A DNA stretch of 64,000 bases from Euglena gracilis (Eukaryota > Euglenida > Euglenophyceae > Euglenales). Shown piece by piece: positions 20,723-33,083 of the stretch. The notes below the pieces were generated by a model. It did not search any database, was not told where the DNA came from, and was given only the letters and a program-made list of their open reading frames with translations. The DNA lies in NCBI GenBank assembly GCA_039621445.1, contig CP154954.1, positions 32,326,012 through 32,390,011 of the forward strand. The letters run 5' to 3'. The translations under genes were made by a program, and so were the position numbers. The first letter of the stretch is position 1, and each line of letters starts with the position of its first letter.

Positions 20723-23700
20723 TGACGCGCTGGGGCTGTTGGGGCAGCTGGAGCCGCCGCGCACGTTGGGGACGAGTCCCGGTGTGCCTGCCACAACCTG
20801 TGGAGGGACAGGACTGGATGTCTCAGCTGGCTCAAACTCGCCACCAGACGAACTGCCCCCCCCCTCAATGGGATTGCAGGTTTGATGTGGCTTTGTTGCG
20901 TCGTGGACATATTGCTCTGATTTGCGGGCGTGCAGGAACCCCAAAGGCAATTTCAATAAACTTTTGAATTCAGCAAGCAAATAATTCTCCCAAGTGCTTG
21001 TCCAATTCCAGCCTTTCCGCTTCCCCCGGGGGGCGTTGGGGACTCCAGGGGGATCTCCGCAAGTATCCCAAACATCGGAAATTTTGAAATAAATGGAAAG
21101 AAAGAAGTATCCGAAACATCGAAATAAGGTAGGCCTGATTCCGATCCAGTTGAGCCAAATTATGGACGAAATTCGGAAAATTCGGGCAAATGTGCGACTG
21201 GAAAATCTTCCAAATCGGGGACCTAACTCTCAGCCCAATTTTCTCCCCAAGTTTAACCAATTTTCGCCTCGCCGATCCAACCCTGATCCGATTCCTAAAT
21301 AGCACCCACTCGCCCGCATTCGGCGCGGTTCCATGCGCCGCAGGTTCGAAAAGTCAGAAATTTCGGAACCGGGTGCCAGCAAACACCCCCTCCCCCTGGA
21401 GTCCCCAAACACCCCCCCCCCCCCGTGGGGGGCTGTTTGGGGGGTTTGCTGCCATCCCGTGCAAAGCCCTGTGCGCAAACCCGTACACTAATGCTGATTT
21501 GATGTGTGTGCCTACCCCTGCACAAACCCGCACGTGCTTGGACCGATATTGGCTCTTGCCAATATCGGTGCGCAACCTTGACACAAACCTGTGCGTAAAC
21601 CAGAAATCAGTTCAGAGAAAAAGATGAAATGGAAAGCAACTTTCAAAAAAAACAACACAAATCGCATTTCTGACAAAAAATCTAAAATTCTGTGACCAAT
21701 GATATGCACAGGTTTGCGCACAGATTTGCACATGGGTTTCTGCAGGTTTACGCACCGGTTCTCAAACCCGTGCGCTAACCTGTGCACAAACCCTTGTGCA
21801 CAGGGTTTGCATATGGAGGGCGGTCCATAAGGGACAGGAAATTTGCCTTTTTTCCCCTGTTAAGGAAAAGCTTGAGGCCCAAGGGCCCAAGGGTCCGAGG
21901 GCCGAACCGGGACTGGAACGTGGTCGAAACTTAAAAAGTCGAAAAACACATTTTTTGATATTTGGCTGCTTTGGTGATGATCCATGGATGCCAGAAACCA
22001 TTTTTTCCCAACGCCTACCTGTGTTTGCTGAGAAACTCTGAATTTTCACCCATTTTTCCTGTGAAGTTTTCATTCAATTTGCTGGAATGGCCCTCAAGCC
22101 CGTAAGGCTGGAAGGCGCACAGGGAGGACCGTAAGGACCTTTTTGTGCGTATGGTTGTTTGCACAGGTTAGCTTGCAGGTTTAGCAAGCGCATGGGTTTC
22201 AGGATTGCACATGGATTAGCGGCACAGAAGTGCGCACGGATTGGTGCAGAATTTTGCGCAAGGGTTTTCCCCATGGATTTACACACGGACTTACCAGGTT
22301 TGCGCTCGGGTTTGAGCACGGGGTTGCAGACGAATTTGCGCACACATGTGTGCATGGATTTGCGCATGACTTTGTGTGTGGGTGTGCGCACGGCTTGTGC
22401 ACGGGTTGGTTGTGTGGCTTTGTGCAAGGATAATAGCCGGCTTTTGGCCCAAAGGCTGGCCAATGGCCGGTCCAGGCGTGGAACGGGGTTAAAAATTGAA
22501 AAATTCAAAACATTTTTCATTCATTGCAAAATTTGTGCCGTGGGGGATTGACGATGGTCGGAGGATGCCAGAAACCATCCCCCCCCCCTGAAGTGGACTG
22601 GTTTTTTGCCAAAATATGGCCATTTTCCGGCCGTTTTGCTTGTGGATTTTCCATTGAATGTGCTTGGACAGATAATTTTTTTCATGTTTAGGGAAAGAAT
22701 GTCTTGGCGGACGGGTTAGCATACAATGTTGTGCCCAGATTTGCACACATTCTAGCGATTTAAAAACTGATGGCAAATGGGGTTTTGAAGTTCATATTTC
22801 AGGCGAATCTGAAAGTTTTTGTCAAAATTCCATGTCAATGGAAATTTCAAGGACTAGGTCAAAAAGCTGATGAAGAATGGGTTTTTCCCTCAATGGGTTT
22901 TTTGTTGTTCCGCCCCCACCACGCCACCAGGGGGGACACAACATGTTGGGTGGGGGAGATTCCCCTCTCTCCGGGTTTACTGAGAGAAGGCTGATCCCTG
23001 CCTGCATGCTCACTTTGCAGGGCCTGCCCCATTCCCGGCGGCGGTGGTCCACATCTTGACAGAGTCCGACGAGAAGCTGTGCGACCACGCCTCAGCGTTT
23101 CCTTCCGTGGTGGGGGCCCTCTGAGCAGCGACGGGCCCTTGCCCACATGTGAGGCGTGGGGGAGCTGGTGGGGGGGGGGGGTTGTCTGTGTCTGTGTCTG
23201 TGTATATGCATGCTGTGTGTGTATATGTGTGCTGTGTGTGTATATGCGTGCTGTGTGTATATGTGTGCTGTGTGTGTATGTGTGTGTGTTGTGTGTATAT
23301 GTGTGCTGTGTGTGTATGTGTGTGCTGTGCGTGTATGTGTGTGCTGTGTGTGTCTGTGTGTGCTGTGTGTGTAAATGTGTGCTGTGTGTGTATGTGTGTG
23401 TATGTGTGCTGTGTGTATATGTGTGTGCTGTGTGTGTATATGTGTGCTGTGTGTGTATATGCGTGCTGTGTGTGTATATGCGTGCTGTGTGTATATGCGT
23501 GCTGTGTGTGTATGTGTGTGCTGTGTGTGTATATGTGTGCTGTCTGTGTATGTGTGTGCTGTGTGTGTGTGTGTGTGTTCTGGAGCTGGTGGGGGGTTTG
23601 TGGTTGGCAACGGGACAGTCGCTGCCCCCGCTGCACCGTGAAGTCGGTGCAGGCCGCACTGTGGCCCTCCTGCGCGTCGCAGCATTTTTTGGGCTCGGAC

Positions 23701-24131
23701 CCATACCAAAGGGTTGGCCTCCCCATGCTGGCACAAAGAGCAGGGAGGAGGGAAGGCATCGGCTGGAAAACGTGACGGGCTGTCCTACTGTGGCGTGCAA
23801 CGATCACACACAATGCCTGCATCCTTCCCATTCAGTGACTTGGTCACTGGCTGACTGGGGGTGGGTGACTGGTTTTTTCAGAGTGACTGATTTGGCTTGT
23901 CTGGGGGTTCAGCAAAACCAGCAAAGTAACCCAGCACCAAAGGTGCTGGCAAATTTTTTGATTATTTTCGCATTCATTGTCATTTTTTTCCCCTTGAGTT
24001 CCACCAACCCCCCCCCCCCCGGGAGGTTGTTGACTGGTTTTCAAAAAAAAAGTGCCTCACTGGTTTTGGAAGAGTGGAAGCGACCCCCCCCCCCAAGGGG
24101 TGAGTAAAATATTGCATGGTCTATCCCCCAG
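20723..24131. repeat. Noncoding region with minisatellites
   Basis: From about 21470 to 22430 degenerate short repeats built on TTTGCGCAC appear in one orientation on the right and as GTGCGCAAA-like text on the left. A TG-rich minisatellite occupies 23185-23577. A MITE-related block lies at 23845-24075. No exon is supported in this span. Confidence 0.65.
23185..23577. repeat. TG-rich minisatellite
   Basis: Roughly twenty tandem variants of a unit reading about TGTGCTGTGTGTGTATA. The Cys/Val and His/Thr ORFs that cover it on both strands are artefacts. Confidence 0.95.
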
Positions 24132-24300
24132 GGAGTCCAAAGCAGAGCCACAGCCCTCCGTCATCCCCACCCTCCTCCTCTCCCTGGAGCTCACCCTCAG
24201 CCAGTGCCCGGACCTGCCGCCCAAGCTGGCCCCTTCGACTGGGGACCCTGTTGCGGTTCCCCCGCCGCCCGGCGCACAGGGGGAGCCTTCCCTGGGCACC
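24132..24300 (+). CDS. Candidate exon, unknown gene
   Basis: TATCCCCCAG precedes 24132. The frame reads ESKAEPQPSVIPTLLLSLEL and TLSQCPDLPPKLAP before becoming Pro/Gly-rich. The 3' border is not determined. It lies 400 bp before another helix-rich segment on the same strand, compatible with one gene. Confidence 0.45.
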
Positions 24301-24718
24301 CTTGCAGCAGGGCCTTTGAGCGACGATCTATTTCGGCAAACTTTGAGTTGTGTGTTGCCTGTATTTTGATCATGCACAATTACTACCGCCGCCTCCAGCT
24401 GTAGGACGCACATTTATTTTAGATCCGACCCCCAGGTTTTTTGAATCCGTCCGCAACGCCTGGAGTGCCTCGTGAAAAAGCTGAATTGCGCCACCCGCCA
24501 TTTTCGTTCCTTCCGTTTCAGTTTTCCGCGCCTTGCTCCATCGGCGGGGGTGGTGCACAACGTCAAATGCCGCAGTTTGCACAAATCGTTTGGGGGGGTC
24601 ACACAACCTGGGGTCTGCACACACCCACCGTTCAGGCCATTGGCATTGGTTTTCCTCTTTTCCATGGGCCACACTTCTGTCCGAAAGGCCGCCCCTGCCG
24701 CCGGTGGCCCTCCCCCAG

Positions 24719-24907
24719 ATGGGCCCCCACCGCCCAGCGCGGCGGACCCCGGCGCGTGGCTCGGGCGGCTCCGGACGCTGCTGGAGGCGCTACGCAGCCC
24801 AGCTGTCTGCCGGAGCGTCGCGGGGACGAGCGGGCTGGAGCTGCCGCTGGCGGTGCACGTGCTGGTCACCGCCGAGGCGGTGGTGCAGCGGGTGGAGGGC
24901 CTCGCCG
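24719..24907 (+). CDS. Candidate exon, helix-rich, unknown gene
   Basis: CCCTCCCCCAG precedes 24719 and CTCGCCG|GTTCAG follows 24907. The frame encodes ADPGAWLGRLRTLLEALRSP, then GLELPLAVHVLVTAEAVVQR and VEGLAG, two long amphipathic stretches separated by a short loop, as in HEAT-like repeats. It is among the more convincing segments of the block, but no specific family is identified. Confidence 0.55.
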
Positions 24908-25318
24908 GTTCAGAGCCTGGCCAAGGTGTCTGTCACCTGCCTCCGGGTACATCCCCATTTTTTTTGACAGCTCATGTGTCATGTGTCAGCTGGGCGTATT
25001 GATTCTATATGTGTAGCTTTTTTTAAAAAAAAGTTCTATCACATTGTTTTTGGTACTCCAGTTCCAACGCCCTTTTTTTTTTGAAGAAAAGGCTGTTTTT
25101 TTTTCTCTGTGATGTTTTGTATTTGTTTGTGTGTTGTGTGTGTGATTTTTTTGTTGTGTTTGTAAGTCACCAGGTTGCGAATTTTTCCAATGTGAGAAAC
25201 GCATTGCGGTGCCGAGGGCCATAACCAGGCTGGCAATTCACGGCCCGGACCCTGGGCACGCCAACCTTTCCCACATCCACCGAAAATGAACTGCCCAACC
25301 GCCGGTTCTCCCCCGCAG

Positions 25319-25447
25319 GCTCCCTTCGGCCTGCCCTCGCCTTTGCACCTCTCCACGAAGGAGTGATGGCCGTCGTTGACTGGTTTTTGGACTTCCTGGT
25401 GCCCAGCCATCCGCCCCACCGGCTCGGGCTGCCCAACTGTTGGGCAA
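25319..25447 (+). CDS. Candidate exon, unknown gene
   Basis: TTCTCCCCCGCAG is a strong acceptor directly before 25319. The frame includes SLRPALAFAPLHEGVMAVVD and WFLDFLVPSHPPHRLGLPN, ending near GCAA|GTTGGG. The hydrophobic helix followed by a Pro/His linker fits the neighbouring segments. Confidence 0.45.
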
Positions 25448-28400
25448 GTTGGGGGGTGGGGGGGGTGCATTTGGTGCCCGCAGGCCATTGGACGCTGACG
25501 GACCGACCCCGGGGGCTGGCCCGAGGGCCGGCCGGCATCGCGTCAGCTTTGTATCTCTCATCCATTCCATCCATTCCTCTCTTCAAGTCAAAGTCGCCAT
25601 CAACCCTAATTCGTCTCCTCTTCTTTGCACTTTTAGCAGAGCACCTTGGTGGAGGGGAGGTGGGACCGCTGTTGCACTGGGTCTTGGGTGAAGTGGCCTA
25701 TTCAAAGTTATATTTTCCGTGCCAAATGGTGCAATGTATATTTTAAGGACGTAGTTTCGGACCCCAAGGCTTAGGAGGCATAAACTGCCCATGATAAAAT
25801 TGACCAGGCGCATTGGAAATCGACCCAAAAATGGCAACAAAAAACCCCCAAATTTTTTAAGTGCCAGAGTTGACTTGAAAATTTTGGAGGTTTTTTGACG
25901 GTGTAGGAGGGGAAGCGGGAATCCGCTTCCTTTTTGGGGGGGAAGCGAAAAAACGCTTCACCCTGAACTTTTTGAAATAGCTAAAAGTGCACATATTTTT
26001 TGAATTTTGACATCGGCGGAAGCGGATTACCGCTTCCTGTGAAACTTTTTATGGGGAAGCGGTTATCCGCTTCCTCCACTTCACATAACAACAAGTAGGC
26101 ACCTTTAGAACTGGCATCAACCTCATCAACATAAGACATCATCCAACGTCTTTGCTACATTAAAACAATTGTCACCAAAAGAAGCCTTATGGCAGCAATC
26201 ATCTGCTGGAAAGCACAAAGCAGGGGAAGCGTGTTTCCGCTTCCTATGGGTGGGCCAGATAAAGTAGTTGCATGTGGGGAGCAGGTTCGGCGATGGCCGT
26301 TCTCGCCCTATGCCACTGGGGGACTTATATTGGTGACGACTTCAGTGCCCATCTACTGTTGTCTAACCCCTGGGTCAGTTATGGCTTCACGAGAGGTCTC
26401 CGGCGGCTGAATGGTGACTGCCTGAACTGTGCTTGAAATATGCCTGGACTCAGTCTGATTGTTGTAGTGCCATCTCGGATGGTTCTGGGAGCGGATGGGT
26501 GGTGGGTTTACATGGCTTACAAGCAGCGTGTTTAGAATTGATTGGGGAACGGAGGCAAAAAGGCCTCTGTCCAGGTATTTTGGTGGTGACTTTGAGTGGG
26601 CTGTTTTGCTGTGGGTTGCTGGACACCGTGTTTTGAGGCTCCTTTGAGGACGAAAGTTGCCGGGCATGGATTAGTTTGCATGAGGCTGACACTCTGTCTG
26701 CAGCACAAAGTGTTTCCACCAGGCTGAAAGCCAACGGAGTTGTCTTGTTCAAGAAGGGAGGCAAGCATAGAGCGGGACAATGGGTCAGGCACAATTGAGG
26801 GGGCTGAGGATCACTAAAGATTGGAACCAATCTCCTTAAACCCTGTGAAACCGTTTTCCAGGTCCATTCAGTGCTTAAACACAGCGTCCTGGAATAGGTT
26901 CTGTCATTGGGATGTGAAGGTGTCCCCAAATACCTGGTGTGCGCGGGGGGTGGGAGTGATGTGCCAGAATCAAATTGTTGAATGCACCTGGAATTATGCC
27001 AGCAGTGGAATCCGATGAACACTTCACACAAAAGTTGGAATGAAGCGGAAACCAGCTTCGTCAGGGAGGAAGCGTAATCCCGCTTCCTCCCTATGCGGGA
27101 AGCGGTTTTGCGCTTTCTCTTTGGAATGTGGCCCCCTCCTACCCACAGGTGGTTGAGACAGCAGAAACGGGACGTGCAGAGACTGATAAGACTGGCTGTG
27201 TGTCTCCGTGAGCCTTCTGGGAGTATGGTGAGTGTGCAGTTCACCAAGTCATGTGCTGCCGAGAGCCATCGGTAGGCCTTGAGGACAAAGACAGCCCTCC
27301 GGAGCCCCTCTCCTGACCAGTAACTGCCGGGGGTGGGCCATAAACATGGCCTGGGAGGAACAAATGGACGAAACCTCACAGATAAGACCCACCTGCCTGC
27401 GCTTTGGCCGGGGAAGAAAGAACTTGAGGGGGGGTTTGAGACGCAATTCCACATAGCTGGATATTTTTGGGGGGCTTTGCATTGTATCTCAAGTTGAAAG
27501 GGGGCCTGTTTAAAGGGGAAATGGCCCAGATTTTTTGATTTTCAGCAAAATGTCTGGTACTCCACTTCCAGCCTTGAAGGTGGAGTAGAAGATGAAGGTT
27601 CCATCACAGCACAAGCTAAGCCTTTGTCCACTCACCAACACCCGAAACTCCATCACATACGGCCTAGGTTGAATTGTGTATGTGCCAGATGTGGGCTGCG
27701 GGTTCCGACTTCATCTCCCCCTTGTTTTCATGCTCCTTCAGACCACTCAGGCCTTCGAAGTCATGGCCTTGAAAAATTCAAATCGTCAGGAGGAAGCGTG
27801 ATTCCGCTTCCTCCTGGCCAATATGAAAATTTCAGGGGGTTTCTGCTGTATGCATCCTCGGAACCTGCGCCTGCCCCTCATTTCCGCTGATTGGCGTCAA
27901 TTAAGGAAGCGGTTTTTGGTAATCACCGCTTCCTCTTCTCCTCTCTGTCCTCGTGAGGCCCCATTTTGGGTCATTTTGCGTTTCGGCGCCTCGGAGTGCA
28001 GTAAAACTGGGCAGTGACGAAGCGGTTTTTCGCTTCATCTGAAAATTTTGTGCACTTTTCGCCGATTTCGGCTTGCACTCAAAACTTTATACCCCTTTTC
28101 GCTCATTTCAGCCGCCTATAGAGGTTCGTTACTCCAAGCCAAAACACCGGCAGAAACGGCCCAAATACGGCCTCTTCCAAGAAAAGCTAAAAATTTTGGG
28201 GGTTCAGACGAAGCGTTTTTCCGCTTCCTCCTCTTCCACTTTCCGCTTCAAACCGTCCAAAATTGTTGGGCAGTTTATGCCTCCTAAGCAAGGGGTGCAC
28301 TTATTAGGGCACTGCGCACTTATTCGGCAACAACACAAAATACTTAATTCTCCAACACTCTTTTTCAGCATTTTTTCCTTCTTGCGATGGCAAGCTATGA

Positions 28401-28621
28401 GTCAACTGATTATGTGCCACCAAATGTGGGCTTGGATGATAGGGGTATTTGGTCTGAGAAGGACAGTTCTGAGGGTTTTGTGTGCTTTCAGGCGTGAGAA
28501 GTGACAGCGATTTCTCTTTTGGGCACTGTTAAGGAGGTAGTTTCGGACGCTTGGGGGGTGTGCACTTCTTAGGGCACTGCGCATAATTAGGGCACTGCAC
28601 ATTTATTGGGGGGGCGGTCAG
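25448..28621. repeat. Noncoding region with a cluster of GGAAGCG/CGCTTCC hairpins
   Basis: Short inverted repeats with arms GGAAGCG(G) and (C)CGCTTCC and loops of about 4-15 nt occur around 25910, 25943, 26017, 26054, 26225, 27069, 27098, 27783, 27904, 28018 and 28209; some retain only the inner AAGCG/CGCTT. The long minus-strand ORF of 334 codons at 26450-27454 has no recognisable domain and its composition is not like the GC-rich coding segments, so it was not called. Confidence 0.8.
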
Positions 28622-28841
28622 CCCAGGAAGCCAGGCCGCCGGGGCGGGCGGCTGGCGGGGACGGCGGAAGGGCAGCGCCAGGCTGCCGCCCCGCCCGCCT
28701 TCGTCGCCGCTACGCAGGCCGCCCTCGGGCTGCTCAGCAGCGACCTGTGCACAAGCCCGGGGCCCTCCGGGCTTCCCCCAGTGCCCAACGTGCGTGGGGT
28801 CCCTTCCTCGGTCCGTCTCTGCTTCCCGCGCCTGGTGGCCG
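28622..28841 (+). CDS. Candidate exon, unknown gene
   Basis: GGGCGGTCAG precedes 28622 and GTGGCCG|GTGTGC follows 28841. The frame passes through AEGQRQAAAPPAFVAATQAA, LGLLSSDLCTSPGPSG and SVRLCFPRLVAG. The phrase VRLCF recurs in the exon candidate at 33084, hinting at repeated units in one protein. Function unknown. Confidence 0.45.
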
Positions 28842-30040
28842 GTGTGCGACGGGAGGCGCCAGGGCCATCTGACAACCATCGTGGGGGGGGGCCCTGCCGC
28901 CACCCGCCCCCCAGTGCGGTCCCCTTGCCCCACTGCCGTGCGGGCCCCTCCACTGCCGTCGCTGTGCTGGACTGCAGTCCCGCGTCAAGACCAGGCTGTT
29001 CTTTTTGCTTTTTGGTGGAGGGGGCACCCCATACCCCTGTGGGCGTGGGGTGCTGGCGGACCCCTGGAAGCCTGGGTGGAACAAAGCAGCCTGGCCAGGG
29101 CAAACCTTGGAGTGTCAGCTGCTACGCATCCTCCAGGTGTTCAGGTGTTGAGGGAAACCTGATGGGGACCACTGAGGGTGTATTGTCAGAAAATGTTAAC
29201 AACGTTAAACAGCAGTTCAGTCAATTTCTCATCAACAACCACCTGAGATTTACCAACTGATTTGAAATTAAGTTAAGGTGGCCAAAATTCCGCGAAATTC
29301 ATGCGATTGGGTTCTGAAAACTCACGCTTTGACAGAGCTGATTTGCAAGAGCAATCAGCACCACAGCTTACTGACCTCAGGATTGCTGCAGTTTGATGGT
29401 TTTTGCTATGGCCAACTTTTTCATGACATCCAATTTCTGGGTTCTTGTCCAACCATCGATGAGGGCTGCCGGCATGCAATGTGCACGGTATGCCGGTGCC
29501 CCCCCTCTCATTGGGACAAGTGGGACCAAGCAGGCAAAAAAAAGCTTCAGGTTGGTCATATTTTCTTCAGGTATATTTTTTTGGACATCTCTGTAGATGT
29601 CTGTTTTCTTTGTATCTCTGACCAATGGATGCATTTTTCCGCCTCCTTGGGAAGAGTTTCTCTACGAAGGATATTCCTGTGGAGATCAGAACATCGTTGG
29701 ATAAAAATGGTGTAAAAATTTCACTCCAAAAGCGTTTTTGTCTTTTTTTTGCTTTGCAAAATGCTACTCTTATTTGGTGATCAATTCCCGAAGTTAAAAT
29801 CTTCAGCAATCTCAATCATATGATGGTCACGCGGCCAGGGTCAGGGCTGTATGGGAATCCCCGAAACCCCATGAGTTGTGGGGGACGGGTGGCCCCTCCC
29901 CACCATCCCGTGTTTCCGGGAACGGAGTGGTGGGTGGGGGAGGGTCGACCCACCGCTGCCCACGAGGCCTTCCCGCACAGCCTTGGGCCGGGGGAGTGGG
30001 GCCAGCGCCCGGTGCAAATCCACCCGGGGTTGCTCCGCAG
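28842..30040. other. Noncoding stretch, nothing recognised
   Basis: GC-rich to about 29110, then A/T-rich. There is no frame with consistent borders. Between 29840 and 30320 two copies of a segment reading ATGGGAATCCCCGAAACCCC-like text flank the next exon candidate. Confidence 0.35.
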
Positions 30041-30220
30041 GTCCTGCGCACCGTCGCCCACGCCAGCCCCGCCGCCGCTCCCGCGCCGCCCTCCCTGGGC
30101 CCCCCGCCGCCGCCACTCCCCGTCCCCTCCGCTCCCCCGCCGGGCAGCCCCGCCCCCGGCCTCCGACCGCTGTGGCACGGCCGGCCGCTGGCTGGGCCCC
30201 GCCAAGCCCTGGACCCAAAC
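30041..30220 (+). CDS. Candidate exon, proline-rich, unknown gene
   Basis: GGTTGCTCCGCAG is a good acceptor before 30041. The frame starts VLRTVAHASPAAAPAPP and becomes strongly Pro-rich, containing LRPLWHGRPLAGPRQA near its end. No donor was found before the poly-C run at 30224. It may be a linker exon. Confidence 0.35.
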
Positions 30221-32816
30221 ACGCCCCCCCCCCCCCGTGAACCCCAGGGCTATGTGGGAAACCCCGAAACCATTGGGTGGTGGGTGGGGGGTCCGACCCG
30301 CCCACCAGGCTGCCAGGCCTTCCCGTACAGCCCTGGTAAACGTGGCTGGAGGTACGCAGGCTGTGGTTTGGTCGGCCGGGTGAAGGGGGGTTTGAAAAGA
30401 ATTGGTTGGGCAAAATCCGGCTCCCCAAAGCAGAATCCAAAATCAAACGTCCGGGGGAAATGCTCGGTCGACTTGGCAGGGGGCGGGCAACAGTCCCGAG
30501 GAGGGCAGCGGCTGCAGCGACACCCTCGCCCGGTTTGCCACCCCCGTCCCTGCAGGGAACGCCGAAAACCACTGGCGCTCCGCTGTCCGGTGTGGGGGCC
30601 GCCTGCTTCAGTGTTGGCATTCCGGGGGGCAGGACTTGCCCTGGGGAAATGCCGTGGGGATAATTCTGGACAAGTTTCTGTCTACATTTTTCCTGCCTTT
30701 TCGAGGAGGCATCCAATTTCAGTTTTCCCGTCCACTTTCAGAAAATCCAATTTTCCACCATTCAGGAAAGTCTGTTTTTCGTTACACCATCAGGCCATTC
30801 CCAGGGGCTCCCCAGGGGCTTGAAGAAGAGGGGCCTGGAATATGTAAAACATTTAGAAGTAAAGTATTTACTTCTAAATTTGTGCTGCTGAATTTTCCCC
30901 CCAAAAATAAACTGAAAACAAAATGATAACATCTATTTTAAAGCATACATATGTTATTTAAGAATCATATTGTTTATGCCAGCATTATTTGTGTATTAAT
31001 GATAAGTATAATAATAAAATCACTTCAAACAAAATTATTTGGCTATATAAATAGAACAGCAGTCAGAATGATTGTAATTGGAAATGTTTCTTAATATCTT
31101 AGGTGATTGGTGAAGTATTTTCAATTGGCAGCAAGATTCTACTTGCCCCCCCCCCTGGGGGCAAGTAGAACCTGCAGGCGGGGGATATGGCGGCACCCGT
31201 GTCCAACCTCGGGGGAAAATCGGGGTATTCTTTACGGATTCCTGGAGGGTGCCCCTTTTTGAGAGTTTTATTTTAAGAATTAAGGACCAAGTTGGGCCAG
31301 CCCGGGAATCTCCCAAATGGAGACCTAACTTCCGGTCTAACTTTTGTCCTCAACGGGGCTAATTTTCCGCGCGCCGGTCCGAACCCTGACCCTATTCATG
31401 AAAATAATGGCTGTCCTCCCAGAATCTGAGTTTATTCGCCCGGATCCGGCATGGTTCAGGGCACTGCAGGACCGAAAAGTCAAAAGGCGGGACGTGGGCG
31501 CCACCATATGCACCCTCCCCCCTGGAGATTCAATTCAGCCCCCCCCCCCGGGGAGGCGGGGCAAGTAGACTCTTGCTGCCTTTTTTTTAATTATTTATTA
31601 TGTTGAGTGTAACGTTGCTAAGTGAAGATTATATTTTAATTAATACAATGGATTAATGCAAGACATGTATGTTCAAGTTGTTCAACCACCTTGTTCAAGT
31701 TATAAATAATGCAAAAAGTTGTGCATCTGCTTTTGTCTTGTGCTGTATTTTTTGTGCCGAGTTGGGATTAGATTTGGGCTTAAAGTTAGAAATAGCGTTC
31801 GGGTGTGGATTTAAACAGAAATATGCCAAGTTTAGGCTGAATTAGGCTTAAAATGGCACCGGCTTAACCACCCCCCAGACAATTTTGCCCCCCTGCAAAG
31901 TTAGTGGACAGATCTTTTTGGCCCCACCCCCCCTCAAAGTTTTTTTGGCGACCCAAAACCATTGATAAATTGTTTAACACTTTTCCTAAAAGGAATCTGG
32001 TGTCAAATGCTATTTGTATGTTTTAGTTTTAAGGTTCTTTTCATCGGACAGCAAAATGTTGTGGTTTTTCAGATTACCCCCCAAATAATGTGCCCCGAAG
32101 GGGCACATTATTTGGGCATCCGAAGGCGAGAGCCTGGGGAGGTATATATTATTCTGGTGGTTTATTATTTGGGCATATTTTTCAAACTTAAAAAATGCCC
32201 CCGAAATGAAATACTTTGACATATTTTCTGATTCTTGCAATTTTTGACACTTCTTTTATGTTGATGCTACCTGAACATTTTGGAAACGGCATATTTTTGC
32301 CAAAATATGCTGGTTTTGGATGGAAATTGCTTGCTTGATTTCCCTCTCAAGGGCGTGGCAGGGGGGATGTATCATTTGGGCAGCCAAAGTCTAAGGCCAG
32401 GGGGATTTGGGGGTTTAAATTATTATTTCTTGCTTTTATCGCCTGCTGATTTCCAAGAAAAAATCTTTTTTTTTTACGGTTTTGTTGCTTGATTATGGTT
32501 TTTTTTTGCATTTTGTAATTTGAGTTGGAAGCGTCTTTAAGATCTGGAGGAAATTTGCATTCATTTCTTTATAAAATCCTTCAACCTCCAGAAATTTTCC
32601 TGACCAATTTCATCAATGCTTTTTCACGACACCTCAAAGAATGCAGTCTCCTCTGTGTTAATTTTTTCTTTCCTTGTAATGAATGATTCGAAGAACATGC
32701 CCTGGTGGTGCGCATGCGTGCGTGATGTGATGTGATGATGATGATGTTAATGGCATAGCTTGTGTGAAGGACGTCCGCTCCGGGTTTTTTTCCCTTGCAC
32801 AGAATGAGCCTGCGTT
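30221..32816. repeat. A/T-rich noncoding region with several perfect hairpins
   Basis: A palindrome TTTAGAAGTAAA-GTA-TTTACTTCTAAA lies at about 30848-30874. A segment from about 31133 to 31572 is bounded by CTACTTGCCCC and GGGGCAAGTAGA inverted ends. A 17-bp hairpin is at 32080-32116. A weak Gly/Pro-rich exon-like frame follows CCTGCAG at 30556. No gene is supported. Confidence 0.5.
32080..32116. repeat. Perfect 17-bp hairpin with GAA loop
   Basis: Arms 32080-32096 and 32100-32116 are exact reverse complements separated by GAA. The next bases lack a T run, so it is not a typical intrinsic terminator, and the context is eukaryotic. Confidence 0.9.
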
Positions 32817-33033
32817 ATGAAAGAGTCTTCACTGCTGATTTTTTTGAAAAGTTTTCGTTCTCCAACCAGCCCAGGGTTGGCAGTGGCAGAGGAGGTTTTT
32901 GAGCGCTTGGCAGTGCACGCCCATGGGCTTCCTTTCATGCCCAGCTTGCTGCTCTCTCTGATCTGCCAGAATAGCATTCTCAGGAGCGAACACTTTTGCA
33001 AACACCTGGGGGTGGTATTCCAACCGAGTCAAG
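32817..33033 (+). CDS. Candidate first exon with ATG, unknown gene
   Basis: An ATG at 32817 opens a frame encoding MKESSLLIFLKSFRSPTSPG, then LAVAEEVFERLAVHAHGLPF and MPSLLLSLICQNSILRSEHF, ending CAG-rich sequence GTCAAG|GTGTGT, a strong donor at 33033. Composition is less GC-biased than the other segments. The phase (1) does not match the preferred frame of the next candidate exon, so the two may belong to different genes or one frame is wrong. Confidence 0.4.
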
Positions 33034-33083
33034 GTGTGTGGCCACGTTATGTCGGTCTGCCAGCCCATGGCCTCCTTTTGCAG

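Noticed and set aside
26450-27454. 334-codon minus-strand ORF
   Set aside because: Open, but without domains, with ordinary noncoding composition and hairpin repeats inside; no splice or start support.
32080-32116. Rho-independent terminator
   Set aside because: No following T run and the context is eukaryotic.
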